A stretch of DNA of 40,366 nucleotides from Oscillospiraceae bacterium. GTDB taxonomy: Bacteria; Bacillota; Clostridia; UMGS1840. The position numbers and the translations under genes are program-made. Below are positions 24,392 through 32,667 of the stretch, piece by piece. The notes below the pieces were generated by a model that was not told the DNA's origin, did no database searches, and was given only the letters and a program-made list of their open reading frames with translations. The DNA is taken from positions 1 through 40,366 of the forward strand of contig SVKD01000016.1 in assembly GCA_015068645.1 (NCBI GenBank), read 5' to 3'. Positions within the stretch are counted from its first letter, which is position 1, and each line of letters begins with the position of its first letter.

Positions 24392-26392
24392 TTATTTTGT
24401 TGTTGTTATTTGAAGAAAACGCATCAGAATGGTTGCCACTTGAGCACGGGTTGCAGTATTCTTGGGAGATAAGGTCGTGGCATCAGTACCATTCAGCAGA
24501 GAAACAGCGTTCGCCCATTGGACGGCATCCCTTGCCCAATCACTGATCTCGTTGGTATCTGTATACTTTTCAAGATTGGAGCTGATTGAAACATCAATTC
24601 CGCACATCTTTGCGTAGCGCCAGAGCATTAAAGCCATTTGCTCGCGGGTAACTTCTTGTTCCGGCATAAATTCTGTTTCACTCACACCGTTTACAATCTT
24701 ATTTGTAACTGCCCACGAAACTGCGTCAAAGTACCAACTATCTTCCGCTACATCTGAAAAACTGTGGATAACTTCTGTTGTTTCGGAGGGGGACATTCTG
24801 TAAAGAGTGGTTACAAGCATTGCTCTTGTCATTTTACCGTTGGGCTCAAAGCCGTTGTCGGTACCTTGCATCAGGTTGTTTTCATATACGTACTTCACGG
24901 ATTCGTAATACCAGTCGTTTCTTTGAACATCAGCGAAAGTGGTATCGGTCATTACAAAAATCTCTGTGTTTTCAGATGTTGTTTGTTCGGGTTCGGGCTG
25001 TGTTTCTTCCGTTTGTGTTGGATTATTTTCTTTGGAGAGGGAGTCCTCTGCTTCGGGGGCTTGGTCTTCCTCTACGATAGGATCGTCCCAAATTTCAGGA
25101 TCTTCTTCCACGATAGGATCCTCCCAAATTTCAGGATCTTCTTCTGCAATGGTATCATCCCAATCATCGTTTTCTTCCTGATCTTCGTCTTGTGTTATGG
25201 TGACATCTGACATATCGTAAAGATGAGTTTTGCCTTCCAGGAAACGAATGTAAGAAACCAATGCATATTCTCCCTGCTCAGTAGCCATGCCGTTTAAGCC
25301 AATATAGGGGATATGTTCAAATCCGCCGCCCTCTATGGCAAACATACACAAGGCATCTACCACGGAAATTCCATTCTTCACAAAACGCTCGTCGGTTTCG
25401 GGGTCAATGCCTAGCGCCGTCAATGCAACAAGTACCTGAGCACAGGACTCGCTGCAAATACCGTCGATGGAACCAAAAGCTCCATTTTCATATTGAGCTT
25501 CAGAAAGGTAACTCAGCGCAGTTTCCACGGCTTCTGCAACCTGGGGATTGGTATCGCAATAGGGAGCAAGCGCCACAATTGCCATCCCTGTCATATCAGG
25601 GTCGGAGGTCTGTCCATAAATGGACCAGCCACCGTCAGGAAGTTGTTTTTCCAGAATATAGGATATGATATCTTCTCGGGTTGCCTGAGTGTCTTCGTTG
25701 GAGTTTTGGGGAATTTCATAACCATAACTATCTAAGGCGATAAGAGCCCAGATGGGACCGTTCACCCCTTGTCTTTTTAAGTAACTCATATCGGAAAGTC
25801 CGCAAAGCAGATTATGTCCATCCACATTGGTAACATCATATCCCAATGAGGTAAGTGCAAGAATTACTCTGGAATTCTCAGTGGACTTCGCTCTGTGAAG
25901 TTGCCCTTTATCATTGATGTTTTCATTCACAAAGGTTACCACATTTTCATAATAACCATCCGGACATTCCCTGCCGGAACGGGTAAGGGCAATTACCATC
26001 CATTCTCCGCCAACAGACCCCACATTGGGGATTCCAAGCTGAGAAATATACTCGGCAGTTGCTTCGTAAACAGACAGATAATCGATGTTGGCTAATTCTT
26101 CATACAACACTGCGATGACTGCTTCCGCATCGGTTAAACTATCAATATTTTCAACCAATTCTTTGTGAGAATCGGGTAATTCTTCGTAGGTATTCCGGGC
26201 TTCTTTGATTCTCTCGCCAGCAAATATGGTAACTTCGCCGATGGCGTCGATTGTTTCCATCACCGCATTGATACTATTATAATCTATTTCTTCGGTGACA
26301 ATATCATTTTCCGTAACTTCCTCTGATGCCAGAACGGGCAATGTAGAAAACAGCATTACCAAAAGAAGCAAAATACTAACAATTTTTTTCAT
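24392..26392 (-). CDS. SLH-anchored alpha/alpha-toroid (prenyltransferase/squalene-cyclase repeat) protein
   Basis: The 666-residue secreted protein begins with a signal peptide (MKKIVSILLLLVMLFSTLPVLA). A helical spacer (about 38-108) follows, then a toroid region (about 110-390) with the repeat motifs GGEWMVIALTRSG, KQLPDGGWSI and QYENGAFGS. A very acidic linker with the tandem repeat EEDPEIWEDPIV/EEDPEIWDDPIV (about 417-442) leads to three SLH domains (about 485-660). The toroid fold is that of squalene cyclases and prenyltransferases, but also of the N-terminal barrel of intrinsic factor and transcobalamin. No enzymatic DXDD-type motif stands out. AAAGGA precedes ATG 26392. As the middle gene between two DUF4430 genes under a cobalamin riboswitch, it probably binds corrinoid rather than acting as a cyclase. 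Confidence 0.82.
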   Translation of the reverse strand: MKKIVSILLLLVMLFSTLPVLASEEVTENDIVTEEIDYNSINAVMETIDAIGEVTIFAGERIKEARNTYEELPDSHKELVENIDSLTDAEAVIAVLYEELANIDYLSVYEATAEYISQLGIPNVGSVGGEWMVIALTRSGRECPDGYYENVVTFVNENINDKGQLHRAKSTENSRVILALTSLGYDVTNVDGHNLLCGLSDMSYLKRQGVNGPIWALIALDSYGYEIPQNSNEDTQATREDIISYILEKQLPDGGWSIYGQTSDPDMTGMAIVALAPYCDTNPQVAEAVETALSYLSEAQYENGAFGSIDGICSESCAQVLVALTALGIDPETDERFVKNGISVVDALCMFAIEGGGFEHIPYIGLNGMATEQGEYALVSYIRFLEGKTHLYDMSDVTITQDEDQEENDDWDDTIAEEDPEIWEDPIVEEDPEIWDDPIVEEDQAPEAEDSLSKENNPTQTEETQPEPEQTTSENTEIFVMTDTTFADVQRNDWYYESVKYVYENNLMQGTDNGFEPNGKMTRAMLVTTLYRMSPSETTEVIHSFSDVAEDSWYFDAVSWAVTNKIVNGVSETEFMPEQEVTREQMALMLWRYAKMCGIDVSISSNLEKYTDTNEISDWARDAVQWANAVSLLNGTDATTLSPKNTATRAQVATILMRFLQITTTK

Positions 26393-26409
26393 GTGATTGG
26401 TTCCTTTCC

Positions 26410-27471
26410 TTAATTTACAATATATGCTTCACAAAGGGGCATACAGGTTGTAAAGCCATCCCACAACATCAGTTTATCATTGGAAGAAAGTGTGATATCG
26501 GAATCAATGGGAACAATCATCACATTTTCACCGCTTGTTTTTTTGGTGGTCAGGGGAATTGGTTTTATAAGGTTTAATTGATCGTTTTCATAATCTGCAA
26601 GAATCAAAGTGATGTTGGCACCTTCTTCGGGGAATGTGATATACACAAAATCTCCGTCATAGCCTGTGATTTCAAAATCTGAAACCGTGGCGGTGAAAAA
26701 AGTATCTTCAATGTAGCTGGTGAGAATTGTTTCCTGTTCTGTCAGTTCCGAAGCACTTGCCAAAGGATTGGCAGCTACCGCAAGTGCAGTTTCATACACA
26801 TCGTCGGTATCAAGATTTCCATAATAATCATTGATTGCAGCCAAGAGGAAAATGAGATCAGATTTATCTTCCTGAATAAATAAATTTCCACCCATCCATT
26901 CTGCCATCACATTATTAGCAAATCCACAATCACAGCCATAACCTTTGATGGTAAAATGCCAACGGATTACATCGCCGAGAATCACCGTTTCGCCGGAGTT
27001 GTAATCAACAATTGCATCCCCCGGATATGCATCCGATGCCCCCCAGGATGCCCACCAGTCATTCATGGTATAGCACCAACCGGACATCCAGCTATAATCG
27101 AATTCCTCCAAATAACCGTTTCCGTCCCCTAAGCCTTCAAATTCCCAGATGTAGTCTTGTAGATATTCGGGATATTGGGGTTCAATAGTATCGTCAAATT
27201 CAAATCCGCTGAAATAAGAGGTGTCCCCCGTATAACCAATGTTCTTTTTGGTAAGAACCTCTACTGTAATATCGCCAACCGATTTTCCTTCTTTGGCATA
27301 TAAAGACGGTTCTACCAGAAAACCCTGACCAAGATTATACGCTTCCACAGAAATTGCACCGTAGTTTTCTCTTAAATCAACCAAGGGCATTGTGTTGGCA
27401 AAGGTTGCGAGAGGGAAGAGGGAAACTGCCATCATCAAAAACATCAGGATACTAAAAAATTTTTTGTTCAT
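26410..27471 (-). CDS. Secreted DUF4430 (transcobalamin-like) protein
   Basis: This 353-residue exported protein has a signal peptide (MNKKFFSILMFLMMAVSLFPLATFA). A DUF4430-type beta-grasp region (about 38-180) contains the motif SGWCYTMNDWWASWGASDAYPGD and GDVIRWHFT. A helical segment (about 200-260) and a C-terminal beta domain ending WDGFTTCMPLC follow. Several cysteines (GWC, GCDCG, TCMPLC) could form disulfides outside the cell. No SLH or membrane anchor is present. I chose ATG 27471, with AAGGAG upstream; the longer frame to 27603 runs through the terminator hairpin. It is the first gene after the cobalamin riboswitch and is followed by the toroid gene after 17 bases. Confidence 0.82.
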   Translation of the reverse strand: MNKKFFSILMFLMMAVSLFPLATFANTMPLVDLRENYGAISVEAYNLGQGFLVEPSLYAKEGKSVGDITVEVLTKKNIGYTGDTSYFSGFEFDDTIEPQYPEYLQDYIWEFEGLGDGNGYLEEFDYSWMSGWCYTMNDWWASWGASDAYPGDAIVDYNSGETVILGDVIRWHFTIKGYGCDCGFANNVMAEWMGGNLFIQEDKSDLIFLLAAINDYYGNLDTDDVYETALAVAANPLASASELTEQETILTSYIEDTFFTATVSDFEITGYDGDFVYITFPEEGANITLILADYENDQLNLIKPIPLTTKKTSGENVMIVPIDSDITLSSNDKLMLWDGFTTCMPLCEAYIVN

Positions 27472-27567
27472 TTTGAAATTCTCCTTTTTATTATTTGCGG
27501 GAAATAGCGCTTTGGTAGCACGATGTTTTATTTTTTTATACGCCTCCTCGTTGTTACCGCAGATAAT

Positions 27568-27605
27568 AAAAAAACTGCGGCAATTTTGATTCAAAATTGC
27601 CACAG
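27568..27605 (-). terminator. Leader terminator downstream of the cobalamin riboswitch
   Basis: On the minus strand CTGTGGCAATTTTG and CAAAATTGCCGCAG pair (one U-G) around an AAT loop, followed by TTTTTTT. It lies about 100 bases after the aptamer and about 100 bases before the first start codon, so it can act as the switch-controlled terminator. Confidence 0.88.
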
Positions 27606-27708
27606 CAGAGTGTTTCTGTGAACTTCATATTTTGTTTTCTAAAAAAAGAAAAACAAAACTATTATTCCTGTGCAAATTCTCCAGACACATTGGCGGAACA
27701 ACATCAAA

Positions 27709-27893
27709 GCAGGTCTTCTGACTCGTATCTTAAAACGCTCATTCCTTAGTCTTCTCAGTTTCCCAATGACCGGCTTTCGCCCTGTGCCAGAATCTGGCGG
27801 AATCAACTTGATACATACAGCGACTGGTATCGTCCGGGATTCGCACCCGGTTCCCTTTTCATCTGCAAAGCCAAACGGCAGGGCAGACACTTT
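27709..27893 (-). promoter_or_regulatory. Cobalamin riboswitch
   Basis: The minus strand carries the conserved cobalamin-aptamer landmarks in order: AAAAGGGAACCGGGTGCGAA, a CCGGG/CCCGG stem, CCAGTCGCTGT in place of the usual GCCACTGT, AAGCCGGTC, GGGAAACTGAGAAGACTAA, and the closing GAGTCAGAAGACCTGC box. A promoter precedes it and a terminator follows. Riboswitches of this class usually shut off genes when adenosyl- or other cobalamins are abundant, so the three surface proteins should be made under corrinoid shortage. Which cobalamin form is sensed cannot be told from this. Confidence 0.93.
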
Positions 27894-27918
27894 GTATGAA
27901 TTATTTTGTTGTATCAAA

Positions 27919-27947
27919 AGCATAGCATAGATATTCTTTATTGTCAA
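27919..27947 (-). promoter_or_regulatory. Sigma-A promoter of the cobalamin-regulated operon
   Basis: TTGACA (27942-27947) and TATGCT (27919-27924) on the minus strand are 17 bases apart. Transcription would begin near 27912, just before the aptamer. Confidence 0.8.
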
Positions 27948-27995
27948 GCAAAAAAATTTTCTTTTGAAAAAAACTTCTAATTTTTGTAAAAACTA

Positions 27996-28024
27996 TTGAA
28001 CTTTGGGCGCAGATATGCTATAAT
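27996..28024 (+). promoter_or_regulatory. Sigma-A promoter of the hydrogenase operon
   Basis: TTGAAC (27996-28001) and TATAAT (28019-28024) are separated by 17 bases. The leader is about 100 bases; AAGGAGGG precedes the first gene. Confidence 0.82.
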
Positions 28025-28131
28025 ATTTATGCATATTGTATAAAATGCACGATAAATCAAGCAAAAAATTTAACGATATATCCAAATGGCATGGATTTTC
28101 GTGCCGACAACATATTAAGGAGGGCTTAATT

Positions 28132-28620
28132 ATGGCGCACATTAGTGAGGCAGGTGTAGCAAAGATTTTGGAAATCTGCCAAAGATACGCAAACGAAAAA
28201 ACTCCCCTGATGATGATTTTAAGTGACATTCAGAATGAATACGGATATATTCCTCTGGATGTGCAGCAGATTGTGTCGGATCAAACCGGCATTTCGGTTG
28301 CAGAGATTTACGGTGTGGTAACCTTCTATTCTTTCTTTTCGTTAGAACCGAAAGGAAAATACGTCATCGGTTGTTGTATGGGTACCGCTTGTTATGTAAA
28401 AGGTGCTCAGCTGGTAATGGACAAATTTTCCGAAATCTTGGGTATTGCTCCCGGGGAAACCACCGCTGACGGATTATTTACCATTGACGCTTTAAGATGT
28501 ATCGGTGCCTGCGGGATTGCGCCTGCGGTAACTATCAACGGAAAAGTGTATCCCAAGCTGTCTGTGGATCAGGTTCCCGGCATTGTGGCAGAATACAAAG
28601 CTTTAGGAGGTGCCATCTGA
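28132..28620 (+). CDS. NuoE-like [2Fe-2S] subunit of NAD(P)-linked [FeFe] hydrogenase
   Basis: This 162-residue thioredoxin-fold subunit carries a [2Fe-2S] cluster and passes electrons between the NuoF-like and catalytic subunits. The four cysteine ligands lie in GCCMGTACYVKG and RCIGACGIAP, as in NuoE and HndA/HydC. MMILSDIQNEYGYIP near the N-terminus is also typical. I chose ATG 28132 with an AAGGAGGG site; the upstream part of the frame overlaps the leader. Its TGA overlaps the next ATG by one base, so the pair is translationally coupled. Confidence 0.93.
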   Translation: MAHISEAGVAKILEICQRYANEKTPLMMILSDIQNEYGYIPLDVQQIVSDQTGISVAEIYGVVTFYSFFSLEPKGKYVIGCCMGTACYVKGAQLVMDKFSEILGIAPGETTADGLFTIDALRCIGACGIAPAVTINGKVYPKLSVDQVPGIVAEYKALGGAI

Positions 28621-30500
28621 TGAAAACATTTGCAGAATTAGATGCTAAAATTTGCAGCTGTACCGAAGCATTAAAAGGTAAAATAGACGGTGCTGACGGA
28701 AAACGTGCCATTCTGCTTTGTGGCGGTACCGGATGTTTGTCCTCCAATTCTATGGACATCAAAGCAAAATTTGAACAGTTGATTGCTGATAATAATATGG
28801 GTGACAAGGTAACCTGCAACATCGTTGGATGTTTCGGATTCTGTTCCCAGGGACCTTTCGTGAAAATTTTCCCCGAAGACACTCTGTACCGTTTGGTAAA
28901 GGTAGACGACGTGGAAGAAATCTTTGAAAAAGATATCAAAAACGGCGAAATCGTGGAACGCCTGCTTTACATAGAACCCTTAACCGGCGAAAAAGTGGCA
29001 AAACAGGAAGATATCAATTTCTATAAAAAACAAAAACGTATTGCATTGCACGGTTGCGGTGTTATCAATCCCGAAGACATCAACGAAGCAATGGGCGAAG
29101 GCGCATTTTTGGGATTGAAGAGAGCTTTGTCTATGAGCCAGAAAGAAGTCATTGACGAAGTGTTGGCATCCGGTCTTCGCGGACGTGGGGGAGCAGGGTT
29201 CCCCTCCGGACGTAAATGGAGTTTTGCGTATGCCAACGAAGCAGACCAGAAATATGTGGTTTGTAATGGTGACGAAGGTGACCCGGGTGCATTTATGGAC
29301 CGTTCCATTTTAGAAGGAAATCCCTTTGCAGTGTTGGAAGGGATGATGATTGCAGGGTATGCCATCGGTGCCACTGAAGGTTATTTCTATGTGCGTGCAG
29401 AATATCCTATTGCCGTTGCACGTTTGAGAAATGCTATCAAGCAGATGAACGAAGCCGGTATTTTAGGCGAAAATATTATGGGAAGCGGTTTTAGCTTCCA
29501 GGCACATATCCGTTTGGGTGCAGGTGCCTTTGTATGTGGGGAAGAAACTGCTCTTTTAAATTCCATCGAAGGAAAACGCGGTATGCCTCGTCCCCGTCCT
29601 CCGTTCCCGGCGGTAAAAGGTTTATGGGGAAAACCCACCATTGTAAATAACGTGGAAACATTGGCATGTGTGCCTTATATTTTAAGAGAGGGTGCCGAAA
29701 AGTTTGCAGAATGCGGTACCGAAAAATCCAAAGGTACCAAAGTGTTTGCCTTGGGCGGTAAAGTAAATAACGTAGGGTTGGTGGAAATTCCTATGGGTAC
29801 CACCTTACGGGAACTGATTTATGATATCGGTGGCGGTATTCCGAACGGGAAAGAATTTAAAGCAATTCAGACCGGCGGTCCCTCCGGCGGATGTCTGACC
29901 AAAGAAGCCCTGGACGAACCCATTGATTTTGATAACTTAGTAGCAAAAGGCTCCATGATGGGTTCCGGCGGTGCTATCGTTATGGATGAAGATAACTGTA
30001 TGGTAGACGTTGCCAAATTCTATATGGAATTTATTTGTGACGAATCCTGCGGTAAATGTTCTCCCTGCCGTATCGGTACTAAGAGAATGCTGGAAATCTT
30101 AACCCGCATTACCGAAGGTAATGGCACTATGCAGGACTTGGAAGAACTGGAAGAACTGGGCAAAACCGTAAAAGCAAACTCTCTTTGTGCATTGGGTCAG
30201 ACTGCGGCAAACCCCATTATCTCCACCTTGACTCACTTTAAAGATGAATATTTAGCACATATTGTGGATAAACAATGTCCCGCAAAAGTATGTAAAAAAC
30301 TCATTCAGTACACCATTGTGCAGGATAACTGTTTTGGTTGCGGAATGTGTGCAAAAGCTTGTCCTGTTGGTTGCATTGAGCAAACCGATTACACCGCACC
30401 CGGTAAGAAACTGAAATCTTATCAGATTGATGCTTCTAAGTGTGTGAAATGCGGTGCTTGTCTTGCAACCTGTAAGTTTAAAGCAATTATTCAGAAGTAA
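28620..30500 (+). CDS. NuoF-like flavoprotein subunit of NAD(P)-linked [FeFe] hydrogenase
   Basis: This 626-residue subunit holds the NAD(P)H and FMN site. In order it shows a thioredoxin-like [2Fe-2S] domain (CGGTGCLSS ... CNIVGCFGFC), the nucleotide-binding loop GLRGRGGAGFPSGRKW, the FMN motif NGDEGDPGAFMDR, the [4Fe-4S] motif ESCGKCSPCRIGT, and a C-terminal 2[4Fe-4S] ferredoxin domain (CFGCGMCAKACPVGC and CVKCGACLATCKFKA). The architecture matches HydB/HndC of bifurcating and NADP-reducing hydrogenases. It starts at ATG 28620 with AGGAGG inside the previous gene. Bifurcation itself cannot be shown from sequence. Confidence 0.95.
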   Translation: MKTFAELDAKICSCTEALKGKIDGADGKRAILLCGGTGCLSSNSMDIKAKFEQLIADNNMGDKVTCNIVGCFGFCSQGPFVKIFPEDTLYRLVKVDDVEEIFEKDIKNGEIVERLLYIEPLTGEKVAKQEDINFYKKQKRIALHGCGVINPEDINEAMGEGAFLGLKRALSMSQKEVIDEVLASGLRGRGGAGFPSGRKWSFAYANEADQKYVVCNGDEGDPGAFMDRSILEGNPFAVLEGMMIAGYAIGATEGYFYVRAEYPIAVARLRNAIKQMNEAGILGENIMGSGFSFQAHIRLGAGAFVCGEETALLNSIEGKRGMPRPRPPFPAVKGLWGKPTIVNNVETLACVPYILREGAEKFAECGTEKSKGTKVFALGGKVNNVGLVEIPMGTTLRELIYDIGGGIPNGKEFKAIQTGGPSGGCLTKEALDEPIDFDNLVAKGSMMGSGGAIVMDEDNCMVDVAKFYMEFICDESCGKCSPCRIGTKRMLEILTRITEGNGTMQDLEELEELGKTVKANSLCALGQTAANPIISTLTHFKDEYLAHIVDKQCPAKVCKKLIQYTIVQDNCFGCGMCAKACPVGCIEQTDYTAPGKKLKSYQIDASKCVKCGACLATCKFKAIIQK

Positions 30501-30514
30501 GGAGGTATTTCAAA

Positions 30515-32281
30515 ATGGCTACTGTAACTATTAAAATTGAAGGCGTTTCCTATCAGGTAGAAGAAGGCATCACCATTTTGGAAGCTGCAAAAAAATGCGG
30601 TTATGAAATTCCTTCTTTGTGTGCATTTAATCACGGTGAGTGTTCCAACGGTTCCTGCCGTGTATGTTTAGTTGAAGTTGCAGGTGCAAGAGGATTGGTT
30701 GCTTCTTGTGTATATCCTGTGAATGAGGGAATGGAAATCCGTATTTCCACTCCCGCAGCAGCAGAAGCACGTCGTGCATCTGTGGAACTGTTATTATCCA
30801 ACCACAATCAGAACTGTCAGCAGTGTGATAAGAACGGTCAATGTGAACTGCTGCACGTGGCATCGGTAACCGGTGCAAGAGAAGGCAGATATCAGGGCGT
30901 GAAAACTCCCGTGACCTTAGATGATTTAACCCCCTCCATCGTTCGTGATACATCAAAATGTATCCTTTGCGGACGTTGTGTGGCAAGATGTGAAAACGCT
31001 CACGGAATGGGTATCTTAGGCTTTGAAAACCGTGGCTTTAAAACCATTGTTGCACCGGCAGAAAACCGTTCTATGAAAAATTCTCCCTGTATCCTTTGCG
31101 GACAGTGTGTCAGCGTATGTCCCACCGGCGCTTTGATGGAAAAATCCGAAATTTCCAAAGTGGATGCTGCTATGAAAGCAGGAAAACACGTGGTGGTGCA
31201 GACTGCTCCCGCAGTTCGTGCCGCATTGGGTGAAGAATTCGGAATGCCCGTTGGCACCGCTGTGACCGGCAAAATGGTGGCTGCCTTAAAACGTTTAGGA
31301 TTTGACAAAGTGTATGACACCAACTTTGCTGCCGACTTAACCATTATGGAAGAAGGTACTGAATTATTAGGCAGAATCAAAAACGGCGGCGTTCTTCCTA
31401 TGATTACCTCCTGTTCTCCCGGATGGATTAACTATGCAGAATATAATTATGGTGATTTATTGCCTCATCTGTCCAGCTGTAAATCCCCCCATCAGATGCA
31501 GGGTGCCATTATTAAGTCTTACTATGCCGAAAGAAACGGTATTGACCCCAAAGATATTTTTGTGGTTTCCATTATGCCCTGTACTGCAAAGAAAGACGAA
31601 AAAGAAAGAGAACAAATGCAGGTGGATGGCATCAAAGATGTGGATGCAGTGTTAACCACCCGTGAACTTGCCCGTATGATTAAACGTGCAGGTATTCTGT
31701 TCACCCGTCTGCCCGACGAAGAATTCGACCAGGATTTAATGGGAGATTACACCGGTGCAGGTGTTATCTTCGGTGTTACCGGCGGTGTAATGGAAGCGGC
31801 ACTTCGTACCGTATATTTTGTGTTGACCGGCAAAGAACATGATGCTATCAAATTTGAAGCGGTTCGTGGATTCGACGGCATCCGTGAAGCATCCTTGGAT
31901 ATCAACGGCACCACCGTAAACGTGGCAATTGCACACGGTATGAAAAACGCAAAAGTCTTGCTTGATGATATTCGTGCAGGCAAATCCAAATATCACTTTA
32001 TTGAAATTATGGGTTGCCCCGGCGGATGTATTGCAGGTGGCGGTCAGCCGATTATCCGTTCCTGTTTCTTACCGAACGAAGCAGACGATATTTTGGATAC
32101 CTACAAGGAAAAACGAGCAAAAGCGTTGTATAGCGAAGACGAAAGACTTACCTTACGTCAGTCTCACAACAACCCGCAGATTAAACAGCTCTATGATGAA
32201 TTTTTGGGAGAACCCAATTCTCATAAAGCACACGAACTTCTGCATACGACTTATTCTTCTCGTGTAGGTTTTAACGATTAG
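30515..32281 (+). CDS. [FeFe] hydrogenase catalytic subunit
   Basis: This 588-residue subunit makes or uses H2 at the H-cluster. Its N-terminus has a [2Fe-2S] domain (CAFNHGECSNGSCRVC), a His/Cys-ligated [4Fe-4S] motif (HNQNCQQCDKNGQC) and two more [4Fe-4S] sites (CILCGRCVARC, CILCGQCVSVCP). H-cluster motifs are L1 TSCSPGW, L2 MPCTAKKDE and L3 EIMGCPGGCIAGGGQP, and the small-subunit-like end SHNNPQIKQLYDEFLG ... HELLHTTY is present. L1 has Ser in place of the second Cys of TSCCPGW. AAGGAGG precedes ATG 30515, 14 bases after the NuoF-like gene. The maturases HydE, HydF and HydG are not in the window. Confidence 0.95.
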   Translation: MATVTIKIEGVSYQVEEGITILEAAKKCGYEIPSLCAFNHGECSNGSCRVCLVEVAGARGLVASCVYPVNEGMEIRISTPAAAEARRASVELLLSNHNQNCQQCDKNGQCELLHVASVTGAREGRYQGVKTPVTLDDLTPSIVRDTSKCILCGRCVARCENAHGMGILGFENRGFKTIVAPAENRSMKNSPCILCGQCVSVCPTGALMEKSEISKVDAAMKAGKHVVVQTAPAVRAALGEEFGMPVGTAVTGKMVAALKRLGFDKVYDTNFAADLTIMEEGTELLGRIKNGGVLPMITSCSPGWINYAEYNYGDLLPHLSSCKSPHQMQGAIIKSYYAERNGIDPKDIFVVSIMPCTAKKDEKEREQMQVDGIKDVDAVLTTRELARMIKRAGILFTRLPDEEFDQDLMGDYTGAGVIFGVTGGVMEAALRTVYFVLTGKEHDAIKFEAVRGFDGIREASLDINGTTVNVAIAHGMKNAKVLLDDIRAGKSKYHFIEIMGCPGGCIAGGGQPIIRSCFLPNEADDILDTYKEKRAKALYSEDERLTLRQSHNNPQIKQLYDEFLGEPNSHKAHELLHTTYSSRVGFND

Positions 32282-32420
32282 ACGACTTGATAAAACGCGC
32301 CAAATGGATGAACCTCATCACTCGGCGTACACAATGTACGCCTTCGGATAACCTCTTCGGGTTCGGTTTCTCCATTTTGCATCGTTTTCTCTGCGTCTCA
32401 TGTTGTAAAAATCAAAATAA

Positions 32421-32455
32421 AAAAAGGAGTATCAGGTTTTCTGATGCTCCTTTTT
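32421..32455 (+). terminator. Terminator downstream of the hydrogenase operon
   Basis: AAAAAGGAGTATCAG pairs with CTGATGCTCCTTTTT (one wobble) around a GTTTT loop. The 140 bases before it hold a GGCGTACA/TGTACGCC hairpin (32323-32341) and no gene. Confidence 0.85.
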
Positions 32456-32493
32456 GGTATCACTCCATTGCTTTGGCTTTCTCTGAATGAAAA

Positions 32494-32573
32494 AAGCCCT
32501 CCTTGCCTAAAGGAGGGGGGACCGTCGAAGACGGTGGGAGGATTCCCAAAGGTGACCGTTGTAGTTAGGGCTT
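32494..32573. repeat. Short palindromic element with 7-bp terminal inverted repeats, copy C
   Basis: The 80-base element is bounded by AAGCCCT and AGGGCTT. Inside are a CCTCC/GGAGG hairpin and a GACCGTC/GACGGT hairpin, then GGGAGGATTC and GTTGTAGTT. It shares its layout with copies A and B near 13200-13680. The size and ends suggest a MITE- or REP-like element; no gene is inside. Confidence 0.55.
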
Positions 32574-32608
32574 AATAGGGGAGTATAGAAAATGAATCAT
32601 TGCAAAAC

Positions 32609-32645
32609 AAAAAAACGCAAGGATTTTTTAAAAATCATCCTTGCG
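32609..32645 (-). terminator. Terminator of the ABC exporter gene
   Basis: On the minus strand CGCAAGGAT and ATCCTTGCG pair and are followed by TTTTTTTG, 23 bases after the exporter stop codon. Confidence 0.88.
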
Positions 32646-32667
32646 GTTTTTGTTTGGTATTGAAAAA

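Noticed and set aside
24764-25210. 148-residue open frame on the plus strand
   Set aside because: It is the complement of the acidic repeat and SLH coding region; its repeats merely mirror the EEDPEIW repeat.
24392-26392. Enzymatic squalene cyclase or prenyltransferase
   Set aside because: Only the toroid repeat pattern is present; I see no catalytic DXDD-type motif, and the SLH anchors, signal peptide and cobalamin riboswitch do not fit a terpene enzyme.
27472-27603. N-terminal extension of the secreted DUF4430 protein
   Set aside because: The extension runs through the terminator hairpin and lacks a ribosome site, while ATG 27471 has AAGGAG and opens a signal peptide.
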